In this document: positions 5,364-9,953 of the stretch, in pieces
Position numbering within the stretch: the stretch's first letter is position 1
How the letters are laid out: each line of letters begins with the position of its first letter
Origin: Bacteriovoracaceae bacterium UBA7317
GTDB taxonomy: Bacteria > Bdellovibrionota > Bacteriovoracia > Bacteriovoracales > Bacteriovoracaceae
Direction: 5' to 3'
NCBI GenBank assembly: GCA_002474345.1
Contig: DKQD01000188.1
Location: forward strand, 1-9,953
DNA length: 9,953 nt
Translations under genes and position numbers: made by a program
The notes under the pieces: model-generated
Database searches by the model: none
What the model was told of the DNA's origin: nothing
What the model saw: the letters and a program-made list of their open reading frames with translations, nothing else

Positions 5364-6971
5364 TCACTCCTCTTCCTCCCCACCATTATTGTCTGTATTT
5401 TCCAATTGATCAACTTGATCTACCTTTTCCTTAATGTCTTCTTCTAGATCTTCTTCCGCCATATCATCGAACATTTTGAAGCTTTTCTCCTGATAATCTC
5501 CTCCTTCTAACTTAACTTGTTCACTAATACTTTCTGCAGAACTTTCATCTATCCTGATGTCACTACCTCCAGCTTCCATACCTTCCCCAACAAGTTCTTC
5601 ACCTTCGACCATTAAATCCTCTCCTTCAACTTCTCCTTGGCCTTTTGGTGAATCACCAATAAGAATATCTTCTTCATCACTTTTTAATTTGTCTTCTCTC
5701 TCCTTCTTCTCATCCTCACTTAAGATGTCTTCTTCTGCCATATCATCAAACATCTCAAAATTCTTCCTAGAAAATTCAGTGTTGGGATCATGAACTTCAA
5801 AATCATCTTCTTCCTCCAGAGCTTGACCTTTGGCCACTTTTGGATCATTGCCGAAAGAATCGTCAGAGGGGGATAATTCTTCTTCACCATCAACGGCTTT
5901 TTCTCTCAAACCCAACCCTTCGTCATTTTCTAACTTATATTCGCCGTTTTCTTTAGAATCATCCTCAACAAAAATCTCTACGGCTTCATCTTCATCTTCT
6001 GCCCATTTTTCCCAGCCTAAATCTTCACTCTCTTCACCTAAGAGCTGAATATCACCTTCAAGTGCCTGAATAAGTTCCTCATCGTTAAGATCCTCGGCAA
6101 GGTCCAAAGCAAAAACTTCATCGGAAGTTGCTATATCTGCATCAGAACCCAACCCCAGTAAAAGTTTTACAGTAGAAGGCTCTTTAGAAAGAACTCCAAA
6201 CATTAGAGGGGTCATCCCAACAAAACAGGGAATATCATCAGAACCATAACCATAATTATCTTCTTGAACTTGAGAGTCTAAATCAGCCCCCTTGTCAAAT
6301 AAAAAATTTAAAAGGCCTTTTTCGGCTTTAAAGGAAGCTTTATGGATAGGTTTCAACCCCTCTCTGTCCATTTCATCCAAAGAAGCTCCCTTGCTTAAAA
6401 GAAGATCTATAATTTTAAAATACTCTTTTTCAAAAGAACGAGAACAACCAAGTACCGTCTTTGTGAGAGGAGTATCATTTCGGCCTTTTAAAGTCGGGTC
6501 AGCACCATTATCTAAAAGAAAGCTTACTGAAGAATAATCACCAATTAAACAAGACCTTAATAAAGGAGTTTCCTTAAATTCTGATTCACTTAAATTTACA
6601 TCCGCTTTTTGCGACAATAAATAGGCCAAAACTTTTGTTTTAACCATTCGTTGCTTTATGGTAGTAAAAGGAAGGTTAACGGCCTCCAACAAAGGACTTC
6701 CAAAGTGACTCAAGTCATTGACATCCAGCCCTTTTACTTCCACTAAAAATTTTATGAGTTCTATATCACCACTTTTACAGGCAAGGTGTAAAAGTGTTTC
6801 TCGATTTGGTGTTACAACCTTGTACCAAAGTCCTTTCTCAGTAAGTTTTTTAACAAGTTTCAAGCTGCCTTCTTTCGCCGCTTTAAAAATGACCGCCGCC
6901 CCTTCTTGAACTGGAAGAACTTCGGGTTCAGGTATTTTTTCAGAGAGGAAACCATCGAGGCCTTTTGTCAT
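5364..6971 (-). CDS. Ankyrin-repeat protein with long acidic C-terminal tail
   Basis: The 535-residue product has two parts. Residues about 24-303 contain roughly eight ankyrin repeats, seen as TLLHLACKSGDIELIKFL (59-76), TPLLRSCLIGDYSSVSFLL (135-153), KPIHKASFKAEKGLLNFLF (207-225) and TPLMFGVLSKEPSTVKLLL (254-272), with the usual NGAD-type loops. Ankyrin repeats bind proteins and have no catalytic role. Residues about 304-535 are extremely rich in Glu and Asp and are probably disordered. This tail carries two copies of FxMFDDMAEED (405-415 and 498-508), exactly 93 residues apart, and ends in GGEEEE. There is no signal peptide or membrane segment, so a cytoplasmic location is likely. The ATG at 6969-6971 is preceded by TTGAGGGTCAT, a good ribosome-binding site. 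The oxidoreductase gene follows after 6 bases. The partner protein is unknown; an adaptor or anti-toxin-like role would be guesswork. Confidence 0.85.
   Translation of the reverse strand: MTKGLDGFLSEKIPEPEVLPVQEGAAVIFKAAKEGSLKLVKKLTEKGLWYKVVTPNRETLLHLACKSGDIELIKFLVEVKGLDVNDLSHFGSPLLEAVNLPFTTIKQRMVKTKVLAYLLSQKADVNLSESEFKETPLLRSCLIGDYSSVSFLLDNGADPTLKGRNDTPLTKTVLGCSRSFEKEYFKIIDLLLSKGASLDEMDREGLKPIHKASFKAEKGLLNFLFDKGADLDSQVQEDNYGYGSDDIPCFVGMTPLMFGVLSKEPSTVKLLLGLGSDADIATSDEVFALDLAEDLNDEELIQALEGDIQLLGEESEDLGWEKWAEDEDEAVEIFVEDDSKENGEYKLENDEGLGLREKAVDGEEELSPSDDSFGNDPKVAKGQALEEEDDFEVHDPNTEFSRKNFEMFDDMAEEDILSEDEKKEREDKLKSDEEDILIGDSPKGQGEVEGEDLMVEGEELVGEGMEAGGSDIRIDESSAESISEQVKLEGGDYQEKSFKMFDDMAEEDLEEDIKEKVDQVDQLENTDNNGGEEEE
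5451..5474 (-). repeat. Copy B of the 24-bp repeat encoding the FDDMAEED motif
   Basis: This segment encodes the second copy of the duplicated motif of the ankyrin protein (residues 500-507). It matches 5730-5753 at 22 of 24 bases, with both differences at third codon positions. The two copies lie 279 bases (93 codons) apart in the same frame. This fits either an old internal duplication or selection on the peptide. Confidence 0.7.
5730..5753 (-). repeat. Copy A of the 24-bp repeat encoding the FDDMAEED motif
   Basis: This segment encodes the first copy (residues 407-414) and pairs with 5451-5474. The flanking residues (N-F-E before, ILSEDEKK after, against S-F-K and LEEDIKEK in the other copy) are only partly alike, so the conserved unit is about 11 residues long. 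Confidence 0.7.
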
Positions 6972-7032
6972 ATGACCCTCAATAAAGAATGGTTAACACA
7001 AAAAGATTTGGCCTTTACCACTATAATCCAAA

Positions 7033-7106
7033 TACCCATTAAGATGACTGTTTTTCAATAAAATTTTATAATTTCTTCTCCAAGAAAAATTAATGTTACC
7101 CATTAA
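7033..7106. repeat. 10-bp direct repeat TACCCATTAA upstream of the ankyrin gene
   Basis: TACCCATTAA occurs at 7033-7042 and 7097-7106, 64 bp apart, between the CBS-domain gene and the ankyrin gene. On the minus strand both read TTAATGGGTA. A related 9-bp inverted pair (AATGGTTAA at 6988-6996, TTAACCATT at 7103-7111) brackets the region. These may be operator sites for the ankyrin/oxidoreductase pair. The right copy also lies inside the candidate terminator of the CBS gene, so the signals overlap. Confidence 0.35.
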
Positions 7107-7111
7107 CCATT
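7085..7111 (-). terminator. Candidate terminator of the CBS-domain gene
   Basis: On the minus strand AATG(G)TTA pairs with TAACATT (7 bp with one bulged G, loop ATGGG), followed at once by AATTTTTCTT. The position 16 bases beyond the stop of the CBS gene fits a terminator. The stem is mostly A-T pairs, so it would be weak. Confidence 0.4.
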
Positions 7112-7126
7112 ATTTATTTAAAAATT

Positions 7127-7543
7127 TTACTCAATGGCCAGGTCATAAATAAAGTTCATGACATCCTTTATGGAAATGATTCCAATAGGCCTTTTCTCCT
7201 CATCTACGATTGGAATATGCCTGAAGTTTTTATTATGCATTAACTCGATGGCCTCTAGAACTGTATGCTCTTTTCTAAGAGTTTTTGGATGCGGGGTCAT
7301 ATATAAGCAAATCGGGGAATCGAGGTCGACCTCTTTTCCAATAACTTTATTGAGGATATCTCTTTCAGTAAAGATTCCTTTCAGTTCAACTTTTTCACTC
7401 ATGACAATTATGGAACCTATATTGAACTTTTCCATAACCCCAATAGCATCGTTTAAAGTCCCATTATCAATTAAATATTTCGGTTCCGAAATATGCACTT
7501 TTGTAAGAGGGACTTTAAGCCTACTTTTTAGCTCAGTTTTCAT
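7127..7543 (-). CDS. Stand-alone tandem CBS-domain protein
   Basis: The 138-residue protein consists almost wholly of two CBS domains forming one Bateman module. The first (about 19-70) includes DAIGVMEKFNIGSIIV (32-47) and GIFTERDIL (56-64), the second (about 80-134) YMTPHPKTL, AIELMHNKNFRHIPIVDE and GIISIKDVM (121-129). The T-x2-D-like ends of each (T59-D62, S124-D127) are the positions that contact the ribose of adenine nucleotides in the family. Such modules sense AMP, ATP, NAD or S-adenosylmethionine and regulate partner proteins; here no effector domain is fused, so the partner is elsewhere. I chose the ATG at 7541-7543 because TTGGAG lies 6 bases before it; an in-frame TTG at 7553-7555 overlaps that ribosome-binding site. 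The gene is divergent from the phosphodiesterase gene and is probably cytoplasmic. Confidence 0.9.
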   Translation of the reverse strand: MKTELKSRLKVPLTKVHISEPKYLIDNGTLNDAIGVMEKFNIGSIIVMSEKVELKGIFTERDILNKVIGKEVDLDSPICLYMTPHPKTLRKEHTVLEAIELMHNKNFRHIPIVDEEKRPIGIISIKDVMNFIYDLAIE

Positions 7544-7563
7544 AAATAACTCCAATAACGGTC

Positions 7564-7594
7564 GATATAAAAAAATTCACTTTTCTATTTTCAA
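7564..7594 (-). promoter_or_regulatory. Candidate promoter for the CBS-domain gene
   Basis: On the minus strand TTGAAA (7589-7594) and TATATC (7564-7569) are 19 bases apart. That gives a start of transcription about 15 bases before the ribosome-binding site. The spacing is long and the -10 imperfect. A TATAAA on the plus strand (7566-7571) overlaps it and could serve the divergent phosphodiesterase gene. Confidence 0.3.
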
Positions 7595-7622
7595 CACAAG
7601 AAATTTCCTTACAATTATCTTC

Positions 7623-8432
7623 ATGATACCACCTTTTCTAGAAACAATTCTTTTGGCCATCATTGACTTCTTTTTCAGATTTTTCCCTCAAAAAAGGCCA
7701 AGCCTGGATCAACTAAAAGGGACAAAACTTGTTTCACATAGAGGTGAAAGGAATGATCAAACTATTTTTGAAAACACCCTGGAATCGTTGGGTAAAGCAG
7801 TTGAAAATGGAGTTTGGGGAATTGAATTTGATGTCAGATGGACCAAGGACCTAGTTCCTGTTGTTTTTCATGATGAAACGGCAGAAAGAGTCTTCAAAAA
7901 AAAGGTAACTATAAAAAATCAGACATTTTTTGAGTTAAGGGAAGTTCTTCCGCTGATCCCCAGCTTAGAGGAAGTGGTAGAAAGCTTTGGTAAAAAAATC
8001 CACTTTCTTATTGAAATCAAAAAAGAAAAGTTCCCTTTCTTGGAAGAACAAAAAATCATTCTAAAAAAAATACTATCTCCCCTTGAAGAACAAAAAGACT
8101 ACCACACCATAACACTTAATCCTGAAACACTCCCTCTGGTTGACTTTTTAAAACCTAATACCAAACTCCTTGTTGCGGAACTAAACTTCAACCACCTGCT
8201 AAGCATTGTGGAAAGTGAAAACCTTGGAGGACTCTTAGGCCATTACCTCTTTTTAGGACAAGAAATAATGGAAAAACTCCAGGCCAAGAATCAGATTTTA
8301 GGAACAGGATACATCCGCTCTAAAAATCTTTTTTTCAGGGAGGTAAACCGCGGAGTCAATTGGATTTTTTCAAACCATGCAGTTGAAGTTGAAAAAATGA
8401 GGCAAGAACTTATTAAGGAACAGGAAACTTAA
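7623..8432 (+). CDS. Glycerophosphodiester phosphodiesterase family protein, N-terminally membrane-anchored
   Basis: The 269-residue protein carries the GDPD catalytic pattern: H39-R40-G41, E50-N51-T52, E68-x-D70, VVFHDET with H83, and E131-x-K133. E68, D70 and E131 are the expected metal ligands; H39 and H83 are the expected acid-base pair. The end GVNWIFSNHA (244-253) corresponds to the last strand of the TIM barrel. Members hydrolyse glycerophosphodiesters to glycerol 3-phosphate and an alcohol, often in phospholipid turnover. Residues 4-22 are strongly hydrophobic and followed by PQKRP, so a single membrane anchor or uncleaved signal is likely. The frame stays open upstream, antisense to the CBS gene, but I take the ATG at 7623 because it directly precedes the anchor and leaves an intergenic space. 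Its ribosome-binding site is poor, so the start is less sure than the function. Confidence 0.87.
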   Translation: MIPPFLETILLAIIDFFFRFFPQKRPSLDQLKGTKLVSHRGERNDQTIFENTLESLGKAVENGVWGIEFDVRWTKDLVPVVFHDETAERVFKKKVTIKNQTFFELREVLPLIPSLEEVVESFGKKIHFLIEIKKEKFPFLEEQKIILKKILSPLEEQKDYHTITLNPETLPLVDFLKPNTKLLVAELNFNHLLSIVESENLGGLLGHYLFLGQEIMEKLQAKNQILGTGYIRSKNLFFREVNRGVNWIFSNHAVEVEKMRQELIKEQET

Positions 8433-8474
8433 TTAAAGAAAAGACCTTTTAAATTTTTTAACAATTCCAATTAG

Positions 8475-8504
8475 TTGACAATACATCCACTAACTGACTT
8501 TAAT
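8475..8504 (+). promoter_or_regulatory. Sigma70-like promoter of the pnt operon
   Basis: A perfect TTGACA (8475-8480) is followed after 18 bases by TTTAAT (8499-8504), five of six matches to TATAAT; TAATAA at 8501-8506 is an alternative. Transcription would start near 8511, giving a leader of about 30 bases with the GGAG at 8531-8534. The upstream gene ends at 8432 with only a weak hairpin after it. Confidence 0.65.
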
Positions 8505-8540
8505 AATAGAAATAATTTACTTTATCTTTTGGAGATCTTT

Positions 8541-9680
8541 ATGAAAATAGTTATTCCTAAAGAGACTCATCCAGGTGAAACCCGCGTGGCCCTCATACCA
8601 GAAGGTGCCAAGAGTCTTATTGATAAAGGGATTCAAGTCTCCATTCAAAAGGACGCTGGGCTTAGGTCTAATTTTCAAGATGAGGATTATTCCAAAATCG
8701 GTGCCAGTATCTTTAGCGACCTTGACGCTGAAATTTCTGGGGGTGACATACTCGCACGAGTCAGAAAGCCTGACTTTGAAAAGGGTGACCCTTCTAAACT
8801 TAAAGATAAATTTCACATAAGCTTTTTAGATCCTTTCCGTTCGAAAGATACAGTTCTTAAATTTAAAGAGACAGAGGCTTCAAGCATAAGTCTAGAAATG
8901 ATCCCAAGAAGCACCATTGCCCAAAAGATGGATGCTTTAAGCTCTCAGACAAACCTAGCTGGATATGTTGCCGTAATTGAGGCAGCGGGTCAACTCAATA
9001 AAATACTGCCCATGATGATGACGCCCGCAGGAACACTCCACCCCGCGAAGGTTTTTGTTATAGGTGCCGGAGTGGCAGGCCTCCAAGCCATTGCAACCGC
9101 CAAACGCCTTGGGGCCAAAGTCGAAGCCTTTGACACAAGACCCGTGGTTGAAGAGCAGGTAAAATCCTTAGGTGCCAACTTTGTCAAAGTTGACCTTGGT
9201 GAAACGGGGCAAACTAAAGACGGTTATGCAAAGGCCCTTACTGAAGAACAATTGGAAAAACAAAGGCAAACGATGGCAAAGCACTGCGCAAAAAGTGATA
9301 TTGTCATTACCACGGCCCAAGTATTTGGGCGCCCTGCACCTCGAATTATAACGGCAGATATGGTCGCTAAGATGAAAGCTGGGAGTGTTATTGTAGACCT
9401 TGCTGTTGAGACGGGTGGGAACGTTGAAGGCTCTAAACTTAATGAAAAAGTTGATATAAACGGCGTCATTATATTGGGGCATGGTAACCTCCCAGGTATG
9501 GTACCTCAACACGCAAGCCAAATGTTTTCATCAAACCTCGTAAGCTTTCTTAATGAGTTTTATGACCAGGAAAAAAAGGTTTTTGTTTTCGATACGGAAG
9601 ATGAAATTTTAAAAGCATGCCTCATCACCCATAAAGGTGAGGTCGTTCATGGGAAAATTAAAGAGGCCCTAGGAGTTTAA
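8541..9680 (+). CDS. pntAA: Proton-translocating NAD(P) transhydrogenase, subunit alpha part 1 (PntAA)
   Basis: The 379-residue protein is the soluble NAD(H)-binding domain (dI) of the proton-pumping transhydrogenase, which drives hydride transfer from NADH to NADP+ with the proton gradient. The start KIVIPKETHPGETRVALIP (2-20) is the alanine dehydrogenase/PntA N-terminal signature. SLEMIPRSTIAQKMDALSSQ (117-136) is the conserved dI segment. The dinucleotide loop is GAGVAG (175-180), followed by AFDTRP (196-201); GRPAPRIIT (263-271) and GSVIVDLAVETGGN (281-294) are family hallmarks. The length of about 380, ending without membrane helices, shows the split three-gene form (as in Rhodospirillum rubrum) rather than the fused E. 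coli PntA. The ATG at 8541 is preceded by GGAG with 6-base spacing; an in-frame TTG at 8475 is part of the -35 box and not a start. Confidence 0.96.
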   Translation: MKIVIPKETHPGETRVALIPEGAKSLIDKGIQVSIQKDAGLRSNFQDEDYSKIGASIFSDLDAEISGGDILARVRKPDFEKGDPSKLKDKFHISFLDPFRSKDTVLKFKETEASSISLEMIPRSTIAQKMDALSSQTNLAGYVAVIEAAGQLNKILPMMMTPAGTLHPAKVFVIGAGVAGLQAIATAKRLGAKVEAFDTRPVVEEQVKSLGANFVKVDLGETGQTKDGYAKALTEEQLEKQRQTMAKHCAKSDIVITTAQVFGRPAPRIITADMVAKMKAGSVIVDLAVETGGNVEGSKLNEKVDINGVIILGHGNLPGMVPQHASQMFSSNLVSFLNEFYDQEKKVFVFDTEDEILKACLITHKGEVVHGKIKEALGV

Positions 9681-9681
9681 A

Positions 9682-9953
9682 ATGGATGGACAAACAATCA
9701 TTTACTTACTCTTTATCTTACTTCTTGCAACGTTTCTTGGATTTGAACTGATTTCAAAAGTTCCGGCCACTCTCCATACACCCCTTATGAGTGGTTCCAA
9801 TGCTATTAGTGGAATCACACTTTTGGGTGCCATTTCTCTTACTGGCCAATCTGAGGAAGCGACTGCCCTTTCTTCAATCCTAGGCTTTTTAGCCGTGACC
9901 TTTGCTATGACCAATGTGGTGGGCGGTTATCTAGTAACAGACAGAATGCTTGA
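9682..9953 (+). CDS. pntAB: NAD(P) transhydrogenase subunit alpha part 2 (PntAB), cut by window end
   Basis: Ninety codons are visible before the window ends; the family is about 95-110 residues long, so only the last few are missing. It is the small membrane part of the split alpha subunit and contributes helices to the proton channel (dII) together with PntB. Hydrophobic segments lie at about 6-24, 42-57 and 64-83. FELISKVPATLHTPLMSGSN (21-40) followed by AISGITLLGA is the highly conserved family signature. The ATG at 9682 follows the pntAA stop by one base, and AGGAG (9671-9675) inside the pntAA end is its ribosome-binding site, so the two are translated from one message. pntB is expected next. 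Confidence 0.95.
   Translation, partial: MDGQTIIYLLFILLLATFLGFELISKVPATLHTPLMSGSNAISGITLLGAISLTGQSEEATALSSILGFLAVTFAMTNVVGGYLVTDRML

Noticed and set aside
5557..6909. Several Ser/Pro-rich plus-strand reading frames opposite the ankyrin gene
   Set aside because: They are the antisense reading of GAA/GAT/GAG-rich codons (giving Ser and Pro runs) and lack ribosome-binding sites.
7158..7622. 155 stop-free plus-strand codons antisense to the CBS gene, in frame with the phosphodiesterase
   Set aside because: The CBS frame is a clear protein family, the antisense translation has no domain, and the phosphodiesterase makes sense only from its own ATG at 7623.
8433..8460. Terminator after the phosphodiesterase gene
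   Set aside because: The only hairpin (TTAAA...TTTAA followed by ATTTTTT) is short and wholly A-T, so I do not call it.
8475..8540. In-frame TTG extending PntAA by 22 residues
   Set aside because: The TTG is the first half of a perfect TTGACA box, and the conserved PntA start with a GGAG site lies at 8541.
1..9953. CRISPR array, insertion sequence, tRNA or rRNA
   Set aside because: No regular repeat-spacer pattern, transposase-like reading frame, cloverleaf or rRNA sequence was seen on either strand.

Overview
The window is AT-rich, gene-dense bacterial DNA with compact intergenic spaces, Shine-Dalgarno-led genes and several intrinsic terminators. The low GC, the exported proteins with Sec-type signal peptides, the proton-translocating transhydrogenase with its alpha subunit split over two genes, and the mix of an ankyrin protein with an exported HKD hydrolase suggest a Gram-negative bacterium. 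A Bdellovibrionota/Bacteriovoracia-like organism is a reasonable guess, but this is inference only: no rRNA or marker gene is present to settle it.

Left part (1-2519, all minus strand): the N-terminal half of a UMF1/Atg22-like MFS transporter runs off the left edge. A 490-base gap follows, whose only clear feature is a strong terminator for the next gene, a small XRE-type helix-turn-helix regulator. That regulator has an extended -10 promoter and an inverted repeat at its expected transcription start. Behind it lie a 72-residue exported protein with two cysteines in a very short mature part, and a 125-residue protein I do not recognise.

Middle (2520-7126): a divergent intergenic region with a 12-bp direct repeat of 21-bp period precedes a plus-strand gene for an exported 530-residue protein with two HKD (phospholipase D/nuclease superfamily) motifs. 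A shared bidirectional hairpin separates it from a convergent minus-strand pair: an ankyrin-repeat protein with a long, very acidic tail carrying a duplicated FDDMAEED motif, and, 6 bases behind it, an MDR-family (quinone oxidoreductase-like) NADPH enzyme whose ribosome-binding site is made from the last codons of the ankyrin gene.

Right part (7127-9953): a stand-alone two-CBS-domain protein (minus) faces away from a membrane-anchored glycerophosphodiester phosphodiesterase (plus). Next comes a good sigma70-like promoter and the start of a pnt operon: pntAA (complete) and pntAB (cut by the window end, pntB presumably following).

Most of the window is ordinary chromosomal housekeeping and accessory content. 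I see no CRISPR, transposon, tRNA, rRNA or recognisable defence system. The best candidates for something undescribed are the exported double-HKD protein with its repeat-bearing upstream region, the acidic ankyrin protein with its duplicated motif and coupled oxidoreductase, and the tiny exported two-cysteine protein.
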